DNA of 64,000 nucleotides from Methylobacterium hispanicum (GTDB taxonomy: Bacteria; Pseudomonadota; Alphaproteobacteria; Rhizobiales; Beijerinckiaceae), in NCBI RefSeq assembly GCF_022179285.1, contig NZ_BPQO01000021.1:58525-122524 (forward strand), given 5' to 3'. Of this stretch, positions 38,280 through 46,844 are shown in pieces; position 1 is the first letter of the stretch; each line of letters opens with the position of its first letter. Made by a program: the position numbers and the translations under genes. Below the pieces are notes generated by a model. It saw nothing but the letters and a program-made list of their open reading frames with translations, ran no database searches and was not told the DNA's origin.

Positions 38280-39002
38280 TCAAACGGCCGTGTGAGAATC
38301 GTAGCGTCTCGTGACGCACAGCGACGGAACAGTCTGCGTCAGGCTGGCGACAAGTTGGCTCCGTGCGCGGCTCACCCGGCTCTTGACGGTCCCTACCTGG
38401 CAGCCGAGGCGGGCTGCCGCCTCTTCGTAGGTGAAGCCTTCGGCCCCCACGAGCAGCAGCGCCTGGCGTTGCGGGAGCGGCAGCGTCCCGATGAGGTTCA
38501 TCACGGCCCCGAGCGCCACGACGTGGTCCTGGTCCGGTGCCGCCGTAAGCGTCGCGGCGTGCGCGCCCTCGGCGTCCTCGACCTCGCGCCTGGCCTTGCG
38601 CATCTCGGTGTAGAACTGGTTGCGCAGGATCGTGAAGCTCCAGGCCGTGAAGTTGGTGCCGGGCACGAACTTCTCCCGGTTGGCCCATGCCCGGACCATC
38701 ATCTCCTGCACGAGGTCGTCGGCGCGGGCCGCATTCGCGCAGAGGGACATCGCGAACGTCCGAAGCATCGGCAGCGCCCGGAGGAGATCGTCGCGGAACG
38801 TGACCCCGAGACGCTCGCCGGATGCGACCAGCGACGCCTCGAACCGCTCGACGAGGAGCGAGAGCCTCTCCGGGATGGCCGCGTGCTCGGCAACCGAGAA
38901 GTAATCCCGCAACGGACCCGTAAGATGGGCAGCGATGCCCGCCTTGGAGCAATCGCCGCTGGGCAAAGCCGTTGGATCGGCGGCATGCGGGGTGTCGGTC
39001 AC
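38280..39002 (-). CDS. ECF-type RNA polymerase sigma factor
   Basis: The product of about 240 residues starts at a GTG at 39002 (AAAGG upstream); an ATG at 39053 is an alternative. Region 2 contains ARADDLVQEMMVRAWANR and FTAWSFTILRNQFYTEMRKA, and region 4 contains LPLPQRQALLLVGAEGFTY, AARLGCQVGTVKSRVSRAR. The N-terminal 60 residues precede the sigma core and are unusual. No zinc-finger anti-sigma gene is adjacent. Its position in a sulfur gene block suggests that it responds to sulfur or oxidative stress. Confidence 0.83.
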   Translation of the reverse strand: MTDTPHAADPTALPSGDCSKAGIAAHLTGPLRDYFSVAEHAAIPERLSLLVERFEASLVASGERLGVTFRDDLLRALPMLRTFAMSLCANAARADDLVQEMMVRAWANREKFVPGTNFTAWSFTILRNQFYTEMRKARREVEDAEGAHAATLTAAPDQDHVVALGAVMNLIGTLPLPQRQALLLVGAEGFTYEEAAARLGCQVGTVKSRVSRARSQLVASLTQTVPSLCVTRRYDSHTAV

Positions 39003-39096
39003 GGTCGGATGCCTTTTCGAGTGAGGGTAAGGTGCGACGACCGCACGATGCATTCGTTGTGATGCGGAACCCCGAGCTTGACCGCCCGAACGGTCC

Positions 39097-39483
39097 TCAG
39101 GCGGGGTCGACCGAGGCCCCCGCCTTGACCAGTGCCGGAAAGCCCCCGGCAACGTGGGCGACCGGTCCGAGGCCCATGTCGTTGAGCACCTTGGCGGCCA
39201 GGGCCGACCGGTTGCCGGAGGCGCAGTAGAGTACCAGGCGCCTACCGCCGCCGAGCTCGGCCTTGTGGGTCGGGCTCTCCGGGTCGGCCTGGAACTCCAG
39301 GAAGCCGCGGGGCACATGGACCGCGCCGGCGATCCTGCCGGTCTTGGCCAATTCCTCGCCTTCGCGCACGTCGACGAGCATCGTGTCGGGCTGGCCGAGG
39401 CGTGCGAGCGCCTCCTCGGCCGACAGGGTCTCAACCTCGCGGTTGGCTTCCGCCACCAAATCCTTCGCGCTTCTCATGGTCAT
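39097..39483 (-). CDS. Rhodanese-domain sulfurtransferase
   Basis: The 128-residue single-domain rhodanese starts at the ATG at 39483 behind GGAGG. The active-site loop is CASGNRS, with catalytic Cys87, and the CH2-type motif is MLVDVREGEELAKTGRIAGA. It transfers sulfane sulfur to thiols such as glutathione. It lies 11 bp after the MBL gene stop; a rhodanese next to a persulfide dioxygenase-type MBL is the standard sulfide-detoxification pairing. Confidence 0.9.
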   Translation of the reverse strand: MTMRSAKDLVAEANREVETLSAEEALARLGQPDTMLVDVREGEELAKTGRIAGAVHVPRGFLEFQADPESPTHKAELGGGRRLVLYCASGNRSALAAKVLNDMGLGPVAHVAGGFPALVKAGASVDPA

Positions 39484-39494
39484 GGCTTCCTCCG

Positions 39495-40406
39495 TCACTC
39501 GCCCCAGGCCGCGCCGTCGAGGGCGTCCAGCGGGATCTTCAGGTAACGCTTGCCGTTCGCCTCGGGCTCGGGCAGGCGGCCGCCTCGGATGTTCACCTGC
39601 AGGGAATGCAGGATGAGCTTGGGCATCGGCAGTTCGCGGTCGCGTGCCTCGCGCATGCGGACGAACGCCTCCTCGGTCGGGGCCTCGACGAGGTGCGGGT
39701 TCTCGGCCCGCTGCCGGGCGACCGTGCTCTCCCAGGCCGCCTCGCGCCCGCCCGGGCGGTAATCGTGCCCAGTGAACAGCCGTGTCTCGTCCGGCAGGGC
39801 CATGATGCGCTGGATGCTGCGCCAGAGCGCGTGCGCGCTGCCGCCTGGGAAGTCGGCCCGCGCCGAGCCGCTGTCGGGCATGAACAGCGTGTCGTGGATG
39901 AAGGCGGCGTCGCCGATCCGGTAGGCGATGGAGGCCATGGTGTGGCCGGGCGTGAACATCACCTCGACGTCGAGGTCGCCGATCCGGAAGCGCTCGCCGT
40001 CGGCGAAGAGCCGCGACCACTGCGAACCGTCCGTCCGGAACGTGTCGGGCAGGTTGTAGAGCCCCTTCCAAAGCCGCTGCACGTCGACGACCTTCTCGCC
40101 GATGGCGGTCGGGACGCCGGTCTTGTCGTGCAGGTAGCCGGCCGCCGAAAAGTGGTCGGCGTGCGGATGGGTGTCGAGGATCCACTCCAGCTCGTAGCCC
40201 TCGCGCTCGATGTGGGCGAGCAGGGCATCGGCGGAGCGGGTCGCGGTCGCGCCGGACTTCGGATCGAAGTCGAGCACCGGGTCGATGATGGCGCAGCGCT
40301 TCGTCCCGGGATCGGCGACGACGTACTGGATGCTGCCGGTCGGCTCGTCATGGAAGCCGGTCACGATGGGACGCCCGCGCAGGGCTGCGATGGTCTGGTC
40401 CGACAT
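39495..40406 (-). CDS. blh: MBL-fold persulfide dioxygenase-like hydrolase (Blh type)
   Basis: The 303-residue cytoplasmic protein has the iron/zinc motif DTHPHADHFSAAGYL, the ligand block TPGHTMASIAYRIGD, DTLFMPDSGSARADFPGG and the terminal FTGHDYRPGGR. This is the Blh/ETHE1-like branch encoded in BigR operons, which oxidises glutathione persulfide to sulfite. The product sulfite would leave through the TauE/SafE-type protein encoded just upstream in the operon. Confidence 0.88.
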   Translation of the reverse strand: MSDQTIAALRGRPIVTGFHDEPTGSIQYVVADPGTKRCAIIDPVLDFDPKSGATATRSADALLAHIEREGYELEWILDTHPHADHFSAAGYLHDKTGVPTAIGEKVVDVQRLWKGLYNLPDTFRTDGSQWSRLFADGERFRIGDLDVEVMFTPGHTMASIAYRIGDAAFIHDTLFMPDSGSARADFPGGSAHALWRSIQRIMALPDETRLFTGHDYRPGGREAAWESTVARQRAENPHLVEAPTEEAFVRMREARDRELPMPKLILHSLQVNIRGGRLPEPEANGKRYLKIPLDALDGAAWGE

Positions 40407-40427
40407 GAAACGCCTCCTTTTTCGGGT

Positions 40428-41237
40428 TCAGGTGTTGGCGCCGAGGAGCGGCAGGGCTCCGCGGGCGACGACGTACAGGCCGACCAGGATGACGAGGCCG
40501 GCGAAGGTGACGGTCAGGGCTCGCTTGCGCCCGGCGAGCCTCTGGCCGAGGCGCGTGCCGGCGAGGCCGCCGAGCACGCCTCCCAGGATGAACAGGCCGG
40601 CCAACGGCCAGTCGATCAGGCCGGAGGCGGCGTAGCTCGCGGCGGTCGCCGCCCCGAAGGCGCTGACCGCGACCAGCGAGGTGCCGATGGCCATCGGCAG
40701 CGGCATCGACGTCGCCAGCATCAGGCCCGGCACGATGAGGAATCCCCCGCCGATGCCGAAGAAGCCGGAGAACAGGCCGACCGCGAACCCGATGCCGAGC
40801 AGCCAGGGCAGGAGTACCGGGGCGTTGGCCTTCGTCAGGCGCACCTCGGGGTCGCCGTCACCGCGCCGCTTGCGCAGCATCAGGCCCCCGACCACGAGCA
40901 TCACGACACCGAACAGGGCCAGGAGGCTCTGCCCGTCGACCGCCTTCGCAGCGACCGAGCCGGCCAGCGCGCCGAGGACGCCGGCGACCGAGAATGCCGC
41001 CGCGCAGCGCCACTTCACGTTCCCCGCCCGCCATTGCGGGACGAGGTTGCCGGCCGCGCTGACCGACACCGCCAGGGCGCTGGTGCCGATCGCCACGTGT
41101 GGCGAGGACACGCCGACGACGTAGGTCAGGAGCGGGACCGCCAGGATCGAGCCGCCCCCGCCGACGAGACCGAGGATCAGGCCGACGACCCCGCCCGAGC
41201 CGGCCGCGAGGCCGGATGTCAGCAGGCCGGGCGTCAT
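40428..41237 (-). CDS. TauE/SafE-family sulfite/sulfonate exporter
   Basis: The 269-residue protein starts at the ATG at 41237 and has about eight membrane helices with the TSUP repeats GLILGLVGGGGSILAVPLLT and SGFFGIGGGFLIVPGL. Members export sulfite or sulfoacetate. In BigR-type operons this protein removes the sulfite made by the persulfide dioxygenase. It overlaps the preceding YeeE-half gene by 4 bp. Confidence 0.88.
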   Translation of the reverse strand: MTPGLLTSGLAAGSGGVVGLILGLVGGGGSILAVPLLTYVVGVSSPHVAIGTSALAVSVSAAGNLVPQWRAGNVKWRCAAAFSVAGVLGALAGSVAAKAVDGQSLLALFGVVMLVVGGLMLRKRRGDGDPEVRLTKANAPVLLPWLLGIGFAVGLFSGFFGIGGGFLIVPGLMLATSMPLPMAIGTSLVAVSAFGAATAASYAASGLIDWPLAGLFILGGVLGGLAGTRLGQRLAGRKRALTVTFAGLVILVGLYVVARGALPLLGANT

Positions 41238-41680
41238 GCGTCGGCTCCCTGGACCGCCGGCTTCGGGGCTGCCGCCGGAAGAAGGTGAAACGCCAGCATC
41301 CCGACGACCATGGCGACGACGAAGGTCACAGCTTGCGCCGGTGCGACCGTCAGCAGGGTGAGGGCGGGCCCCGGGCACAGGCCGGCGAGGCCCCAGCCGA
41401 GACCGAACACCGCGGCGCCGGCGATCAGGCGCGGGTCGAGGTCGCGCCGGGTCGGGATCTCAAGCCGGGAGGCGAGCAACGGCCGCCCACGGCGCCGCGC
41501 CACGAAATAGCCCGTCGCCGAGACCGCGACGGCGCCAGCCATCACGAAGGCGAGGCTCGGGTCCCAGCGCCCGGTCACGTCGAGGAAGGCGAGAACCTTG
41601 GCCGGATCAGCCATGCCGGAGACGAGGAGGCCGAGGCCGAACAGGAGACCGACGGCGAAGGCGGAGGCGGTCTTGGCCAT
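41234..41680 (-). CDS. YeeE/YedE-type half transporter, second half
   Basis: The 148-residue membrane protein has about four helices and the half-repeat signature GWGLAGLCPGPALTLL with its conserved cysteine. It starts 3 bp after the stop of the other half (41684-42109). In BigR operons of plant-associated alphaproteobacteria the two halves are separate proteins, PmpB and PmpA; together they equal one full YeeE channel, like the one at 37.2-38.3 kb. Confidence 0.85.
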   Translation of the reverse strand: MAKTASAFAVGLLFGLGLLVSGMADPAKVLAFLDVTGRWDPSLAFVMAGAVAVSATGYFVARRRGRPLLASRLEIPTRRDLDPRLIAGAAVFGLGWGLAGLCPGPALTLLTVAPAQAVTFVVAMVVGMLAFHLLPAAAPKPAVQGADA

Positions 41681-41683
41681 GGC

Positions 41684-42109
41684 TCAGGCTCCGACGAGAT
41701 GGCGCACGACGAGGACGGTCAGGATGGCGACGGCCATGAAGGTGCCGGTGGCGACCACGGAGCGGGGCGAGCCACGGCCGATGCCGCAGACACCGTGGCC
41801 GCTCGTGCAGCCGGCACCGAGGCGCGATCCGAACCCGACCAGCAGACCGGCGACCACGAGCAGCGGGAACGAGGCATCCACCGTCAGCGGCGGCAGGCTG
41901 CCACCCAGGCCGGCGTAGGCGAACGGCGCCAGGACGAGTCCTGCCACGAAGGCGGCGCGCCAGCCCGTCTCGCGAGATGGCGGGGTTAGGAGGCCGCCGA
42001 GAATGCCGCTGATGCCGGCGATCCGTCCGTTGAGGAGCAGGAACAGGGCCGCGGAGGTGCCGATCAAGGCACCGCCGGCGAGGGCGCTGACAGGCGTGAA
42101 GCCGTCCAT
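41684..42109 (-). CDS. YeeE/YedE-type half transporter, first half
   Basis: The 141-residue membrane protein starts at the ATG at 42109. It has about four helices and the signature GFGSRLGAGCTSGHGVCGIG, the YeeE motif with two conserved cysteines. It is the first gene of the operon (two YeeE halves, TauE/SafE, MBL, rhodanese) and has a BigR-like operator about 90 bp upstream. Confidence 0.87.
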   Translation of the reverse strand: MDGFTPVSALAGGALIGTSAALFLLLNGRIAGISGILGGLLTPPSRETGWRAAFVAGLVLAPFAYAGLGGSLPPLTVDASFPLLVVAGLLVGFGSRLGAGCTSGHGVCGIGRGSPRSVVATGTFMAVAILTVLVVRHLVGA

Positions 42110-42196
42110 GGTGGTCGCTCCCAAACGGTGGTCCGGGGGATGCCCGGCGGGGCGCAAGGGACGTCCTCCCCTGCCAAACCAGAACATTAGATAACT

Positions 42197-42216
42197 CTTA
42201 TTTAGCATCATCTAAT
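42197..42216. promoter_or_regulatory. BigR-like operator upstream of the sulfide-detoxification operon
   Basis: The site reads CTTATTTAG-N6-CTAAT, with TTAG/CTAA as the inverted core. The same 14 fixed bases with the same spacing occur at 48517-48536, upstream of the ArsR gene. Placement 88-107 bp before the first gene suits an operator. Confidence 0.65.
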
Positions 42217-42362
42217 GGAATGGCAAGCGTGAAACCGACGGCCTGGATTGGGACGCGCAGAGGGGGTGCGGTGGCGCACGGGCGCCTTCGCCTTTGGGCG
42301 GACGCCATCGTTGGCGTGGCATCGATGCCGACGGGAGGCTCGCCGTCTCCCGTTCGACCAAC

Positions 42363-42824
42363 TCAGGGATGGATGTAGGCGAACCCCATGCCCTGCAGCC
42401 GCGCCAGTTCGGCGACACCGCTCGGCACCACTTCGTCCTCGGTGACGCCGTAGAGCGTGTTGCGGTCGATCTTCCGCTCGCGCAGGGTATGGCCGCAGAC
42501 GAGGAACCGAACGCCCATCCCCTTGAGGGCATCGATACGGGCGGCGAGCTCCCTGTCGCTCGCGGCCGACTGGAAGAGCCCGACCCCGTCGCCGTGGCTC
42601 ACCACGCGGATCTCAACGTGGGTCTTGCCCACGGTCTCGACGTGGTTGCGCAGATTGCCGAGCAGGCGCTTGAAGTAGGCGGCTCCGTCGGGGCCGCCGT
42701 CGTTGTGGTAGACCACCTTCTGGTCGGCGTAGTACCCGGCCGGCGCTTCCGGGCCGGCATGGGCGGCCCCTACGCCCAGGGTCGCAAGCACGACCGCGAT
42801 CATCAGGCTCCTAAAGACCGTCAT
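42363..42824 (-). CDS. DsrE-family exported protein
   Basis: The 153-residue protein starts at the ATG at 42824 behind GGGGAGG. It has a signal peptide (ending GVGAAHA-GP) and a DsrE-like fold (DGAAYFKRLLGNLRNHVE, VEIRVVSHGDGVGLF, and VRFLVCGHTLRERKI with a single cysteine). It may carry sulfane sulfur in the periplasm. The transpeptidase gene lies upstream and overlaps it by 14 bp. Confidence 0.75.
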   Translation of the reverse strand: MTVFRSLMIAVVLATLGVGAAHAGPEAPAGYYADQKVVYHNDGGPDGAAYFKRLLGNLRNHVETVGKTHVEIRVVSHGDGVGLFQSAASDRELAARIDALKGMGVRFLVCGHTLRERKIDRNTLYGVTEDEVVPSGVAELARLQGMGFAYIHP

Positions 42825-43662
42825 CGTCCGCCTCCCCGTCATAGGCCGGAGGCTCGGGTGCTTCCGACGCGCTGCGCGATAGGTTGTCGAGCCCCGCATG
42901 ATCGAGGCCGTCGTCCGGCTTCGGTCCGGAGGATGCGCCGTTCCCGAGGCTGCCCGTCGTCTCCGGCGCTTTTGGCCGTGCGGCGTGGACGGTGCCTCGG
43001 GACCCGAGCACCACCACCTTCGTGCCGGTGGGGACGCGCCGGTGCAGGTCGATCACGTCCTGGTTCAGCATGCGGATGCATCCCGAGGACACCGCCTCGC
43101 CGATGCTCGATGGTTCCGTCGTGCCGTGGATACGGTACAGCGTGTCCTTGCCGTCCTTGAACAGGTAGAGCGCCCTGGCGCCGAGCGGGTTCCTGTCGCC
43201 GCCCGGCATGCCGCCGGCCCAGCGCCCGTTCCGCTCCGGATCACGCCGGAGCATGTCGGGCGTCGGCGTCCAGCGCGGCCAGGACGCCTTGCGCGCCACG
43301 GTCGCCTCGCCGGTGAACTCGAATCCGGCCTTGCCCACCCCGACCGCGTAGCGCATCGCCTTGCCGCCCTCCATGACGAGGAAGAGGAAGCGTTTGTATG
43401 GATCGACGACGAGGGTGCCGGGCAGCTCCTTTGACGGGTAGTCGACCAACTGGCGGACGTTGCGAGCCTTGAGGTCGCGCGGGTCGACCGCCTCGACCGG
43501 GAAGGGTTCGTCCGTGACGGCGGCGTACCGGCGCAAGACCTCCGGGGTGATCTGCGGCCGGGCTTCCGCGACGGGGGCCGGAGCCCCCTGCGAGGTCGAG
43601 CAGGCGCCGAGCGCCGAGGCGAGCGCGATCAACGTCGTAAGGCGGAGGGGCCGCGGCATCAC
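42811..43662 (-). CDS. L,D-transpeptidase (YkuD) lipoprotein
   Basis: The 283-residue protein (or 282 from the ATG at 43659) has a lipobox, LGACSTS. The YkuD domain (about 80-230) has the catalytic histidine in RIHGTTEPSSIG and nucleophile cysteine in SSGCIRM. It cross-links peptidoglycan through 3-3 bonds or attaches proteins to it. The C-terminal 50 residues are a disordered Ser/Pro/Asp-rich tail. The gene overlaps the DsbA-like stop codon, so the three genes form one transcript. Confidence 0.88.
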   Translation of the reverse strand: MMPRPLRLTTLIALASALGACSTSQGAPAPVAEARPQITPEVLRRYAAVTDEPFPVEAVDPRDLKARNVRQLVDYPSKELPGTLVVDPYKRFLFLVMEGGKAMRYAVGVGKAGFEFTGEATVARKASWPRWTPTPDMLRRDPERNGRWAGGMPGGDRNPLGARALYLFKDGKDTLYRIHGTTEPSSIGEAVSSGCIRMLNQDVIDLHRRVPTGTKVVVLGSRGTVHAARPKAPETTGSLGNGASSGPKPDDGLDHAGLDNLSRSASEAPEPPAYDGEADDDGL

Positions 43663-44294
43663 GAGCGACCCCGCGCTCGGGCCTGGGCGACTGCCTGCCT
43701 GAAGCCGTCGTAATCGAGCGCCGCCGCGACCTTGAGTTGGCCAATCAGGAAGACCGGCGTTCCCTGGAGCCCCAGGGCGTCCGCCTGGTCGAGGTTGCGC
43801 TGGAGCAGGGCCGCGATCTCGGCCTGGTGCGCCTTCCGGTCCTCTTCCAGGCGGGCGACGTCGACGCCCGAGGCGGCCACCGCCTCCAGCATCCGCTCCT
43901 TCGGGATCTTGCGGCCCGGAATCCCCATGAGCGCGCGGTGCACTTCGTCGTAGCGGCCCTGGTACTTCGCCGCGAGGGCGAGTTGGGCGCCGTAGACGGA
44001 GGCGTCGCCGAGGATCGGCCAGTCCTTGTGGACGAGGCGGATGCGCCCGTCCGCCTTCACCAGACGGATGAGGTCGGGCTCGGCCTTCTTGCAGAAGGGG
44101 CAGTTGTAATCGAGGAAGGCGACGATGGTCAGGTCGCCCTTCGGGTTGCCCGAGACCGGCACCTCCGGGTCGTTGAGGATGGCGTTGGGGTCGACGCCCT
44201 GGGCGAAGGCCTCCTCGATGGGGGGCGCCAGCGACAACAGGGCAGGCGCGAGCGCGACGGCGGGCATAAGGGCGAGCAGGGTCCTGCGGTCCAT
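43659..44294 (-). CDS. DsbA-family thiol oxidoreductase, exported
   Basis: The 211-residue protein has a signal peptide (about 1-30) and a thioredoxin fold with an inserted helical domain. The active site is NCPFCKK, and the cis-proline loop is GLQGTPVFLIGQ. It is of the Com1/ScsC-like DsbA type and would form or shuffle disulfides in the periplasm. It lies 39 bp after dsbD on the same strand; a DsbD/DsbA pair recalls ScsB/ScsC of copper-tolerance systems. Confidence 0.88.
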   Translation of the reverse strand: MDRRTLLALMPAVALAPALLSLAPPIEEAFAQGVDPNAILNDPEVPVSGNPKGDLTIVAFLDYNCPFCKKAEPDLIRLVKADGRIRLVHKDWPILGDASVYGAQLALAAKYQGRYDEVHRALMGIPGRKIPKERMLEAVAASGVDVARLEEDRKAHQAEIAALLQRNLDQADALGLQGTPVFLIGQLKVAAALDYDGFRQAVAQARARGRS

Positions 44295-44333
44295 GGTGGT
44301 CTCCGTGAAACTTGGTTTGTCGAAAAGGGGGGC

Positions 44334-46079
44334 TCAGGCGCCGACGAGGGCGAGGCGGCGCTTCAGGTCCTCGACCGTGAGTTCGCCCTCGGTGCGGGCC
44401 TCGCGGACCTCGCCGCCGTCGGGGCGCATCAGGATGAGGGTCGGCGGTCCGACCACCTCGAAGCGCCGCATCAGGGCGCGGGTGGCGTCGTCGTCGCGGG
44501 TGACGTCGGCGCGGATGACCGAGACGGCCCTCAGCCTCGCCCGGATGCCGGGGTCAGCCAGGACCGTCCGTTCGTTGGTCTTGCAGACGCTGCACCAGTC
44601 GGCGGCGAACTCGACGAGCACCGGCTTGCCCGCGGCACGGGCCGCCGCGAGGGCGGCCTCGAAAGCCGGGACGGAGGAGACAGACCGGCTCTCCTCGACG
44701 TGAACCGCTCGCGACGGGCCGAAGCCTGCGAGCGGCCGGAGCGGGTCGGTCCCGCCGCCCGCGGCGCCGACGACGAGGGCGCAGCCGTAGGTCACGGCAA
44801 CGATACCGGCGACCTTGCTTAGCCGGCCCGCGGCACCCGCCCTGAGGACGTCGAACGCCCCGACGAACACGCCGACGCCGATCGCCAGCGCGCCCCAGAG
44901 CACGAGGGAGACCTCGGACGGCACGAGGCGCGAAACCATGGTGATGGCCAACGCGAGGAAGACTACGCCGAAGGCCTGCTTGGCCGCGACCAGCCAAGGG
45001 CCTGACTTCGGCAGGATACCCGCCCCGAACGTCCCGAATGCGATCAGCGGCAGGCCCATGCCGAGGCCGAGCGCGAACAGGGCGGCGGCGCCGCGCGCCA
45101 CGTCGCCGGTCTGGGCGACATAGAGGAGGGCCGCGGCGAGTGGCGGCGTCACGCAGGGCCCGACGATCAGGGCGGAGGTGAAGCCCATGACAGCGGCGGC
45201 GCCGAGCGCGCCAAGCTTGCCTCCGTTCAGGCGTGACAGCCGGCCGGCGACGCCGGACGGCAGCGCCAGGTCGAACACGCCGAACATCGACAGGGCCAGG
45301 GCGGCGAAGGCTGCGGCGAGCAGTCCAAGCGCGGCGGGAGTCTGGAGTGCGTTTTGAAGGTTGCGCCCGGACCATGCCGCCGCCACGCCGAGCGTCCCGT
45401 AGGCCAGCGCCATCGCGATCACGTATGTGCCGGAGAGTACGAAACCTCGTCCGGCCGAGAGCCGCTCCCCGGACCGGGCCAGCATGCCGGCCAGCACCGG
45501 GACCATCGGGAGCAGGCACGGGGTGAAGGCCAGGAGCAGGCCGAGCCCGAGGAAGGTCGCCAGGACGCCCGCGAGATGGCCCGAGAGCAGGCCGCTCGCG
45601 GGCTCGGCCTGCGCGTCCGTGGCCGGCGTCGCGGCGGTCGCGGTCGCCTGCGGACCTAGCGCGGGGACCTCGATGACCTTGTTGATCGGCGGGTAGCAGA
45701 TGCCCTTCTCGGCACAGCCCTGATAGGTGACGCGCACCTCGCGCACCCCCGCGAGAGCCGCACCCGGCACGATGGCCTCCGTCGCGCCGTGATAGACTTC
45801 CGTCGGCCCGAAGTTGGGGTCATCCTTGGTCTCGCCGAGCTGGGTGCTGACAGGAAGCTCCCTGCCGCTCGCGTCGGTGGCGGCGATCTTGTCACGGTAG
45901 AGGTAGGTGCCGGGGGCGATGGTCCATCGCAGGCGCAGCGAGAGGTCTGGGTCGCGAGCCGCATCGACGGTGAAGGGCGTCGGCCGCGCACCGGGCTCGC
46001 GGCACTGCCCCGGTGACCACAGCGAGGAGCCGGTCCAGAGCAGGGCAGCGAGGATAAGGTGGGTGAAAACGTTCGGCAT
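44334..46079 (-). CDS. dsbD: DsbD-type thiol:disulfide interchange protein
   Basis: The 581-residue protein has the three DsbD parts: a periplasmic N-terminal domain with the redox pair in CAEKGICYPPI, a membrane domain with eight helices whose cysteines sit in FTPCLLPMVP and GPCVTPPLAA, and a C-terminal thioredoxin with DWCSVCKTNE. It passes electrons from cytoplasmic thioredoxin to periplasmic targets, probably including the DsbA-like protein next door and perhaps SoxW. It faces a two-component system across a 102-bp gap with a PmrA/QseB-like box. Confidence 0.92.
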   Translation of the reverse strand: MPNVFTHLILAALLWTGSSLWSPGQCREPGARPTPFTVDAARDPDLSLRLRWTIAPGTYLYRDKIAATDASGRELPVSTQLGETKDDPNFGPTEVYHGATEAIVPGAALAGVREVRVTYQGCAEKGICYPPINKVIEVPALGPQATATAATPATDAQAEPASGLLSGHLAGVLATFLGLGLLLAFTPCLLPMVPVLAGMLARSGERLSAGRGFVLSGTYVIAMALAYGTLGVAAAWSGRNLQNALQTPAALGLLAAAFAALALSMFGVFDLALPSGVAGRLSRLNGGKLGALGAAAVMGFTSALIVGPCVTPPLAAALLYVAQTGDVARGAAALFALGLGMGLPLIAFGTFGAGILPKSGPWLVAAKQAFGVVFLALAITMVSRLVPSEVSLVLWGALAIGVGVFVGAFDVLRAGAAGRLSKVAGIVAVTYGCALVVGAAGGGTDPLRPLAGFGPSRAVHVEESRSVSSVPAFEAALAAARAAGKPVLVEFAADWCSVCKTNERTVLADPGIRARLRAVSVIRADVTRDDDATRALMRRFEVVGPPTLILMRPDGGEVREARTEGELTVEDLKRRLALVGA

Positions 46080-46126
46080 GGGCAGGGTCCGGGATCGGAT
46101 CGGCCCGCCGCGGGTCGGAAACGCAG

Positions 46127-46143
46127 CTTAAGCCAGGCTTAAG
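46127..46143. promoter_or_regulatory. CTTAAG-N5-CTTAAG box between dsbD and the response regulator
   Basis: Two perfect CTTAAG copies with centres 11 bp apart (one helical turn) lie 38 bp before the response regulator and 47 bp before dsbD. The layout equals the direct-repeat box of PmrA/QseB-type OmpR-family regulators. Confidence 0.65.
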
Positions 46144-46181
46144 CGGGGCCCGGAGGATGGGGGCCGTAAAGGGAGACACGC

Positions 46182-46844
46182 ATGCGCATCCTCGTCGTCG
46201 AGGACGACACCATCCTGTCGGACGGTCTCAGGGCTGGTTTGGGCCTGGGCGGGGCGACGGTCGATTGCGTCGCAACCTGCGCCGACGCCGAGGCGGCGCT
46301 CGCCACGAGCGCGTTCTCGGCCATCGTGCTCGACCTGATGCTGCCCGACGGCTCCGGCCTCGACGTGTTGCGGGGGCTTCGCCGCCGGAACGACCGGACG
46401 CCGGTCGTCCTGCTGACGGCCCGGGACGCCGTGACCGACCGGATCGCCGGGCTCGACGATGGCGCCGACGACTACCTCGGCAAGCCCTTCGACCTCGACG
46501 AGCTCTCCGCCCGCATCCGTGCCGTCGTCCGGAGGGCCTCGGGTCGGGCCGCCGCGCTCCTGGAGCACGGCGGAATTCGGCTCGACCCCGGCAGCCTTGC
46601 CGTCACCGTCGACGGTGTGCCGGTCGCCGTCTCCCGGCGCGAGGTCATGGTTCTGGCGGCCCTCATGGAACGACCTAACGTGCTTCGCTCCAAGGTCGAA
46701 CTGGAGGAGCGGCTCTACGGCTGGCAGGAGGAGGTCGAGAGCAACGCGGTCGAGGTCCACGTGCACAACCTGCGTGCCAAGATCGGCAAGCACGCCATCG
46801 AGACGGTCCGAGGTCTCGGATACCGGATGAGGGCACTCGCATGA
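46182..46844 (+). CDS. OmpR-family response regulator (QseB/PmrA-like)
   Basis: The 220-residue protein has a receiver domain (acidic pocket VVEDDTIL, phospho-acceptor Asp51 in IVLDLMLPDGSG, lysine in GKPFDLDEL) and a C-terminal winged helix (SNAVEVHVHNLRAKIGKHAI, then VRGLGYRM). It should bind the CTTAAG direct repeat just upstream and so control itself and dsbD. Its stop overlaps the kinase start by 4 bp. Confidence 0.92.
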   Translation: MRILVVEDDTILSDGLRAGLGLGGATVDCVATCADAEAALATSAFSAIVLDLMLPDGSGLDVLRGLRRRNDRTPVVLLTARDAVTDRIAGLDDGADDYLGKPFDLDELSARIRAVVRRASGRAAALLEHGGIRLDPGSLAVTVDGVPVAVSRREVMVLAALMERPNVLRSKVELEERLYGWQEEVESNAVEVHVHNLRAKIGKHAIETVRGLGYRMRALA

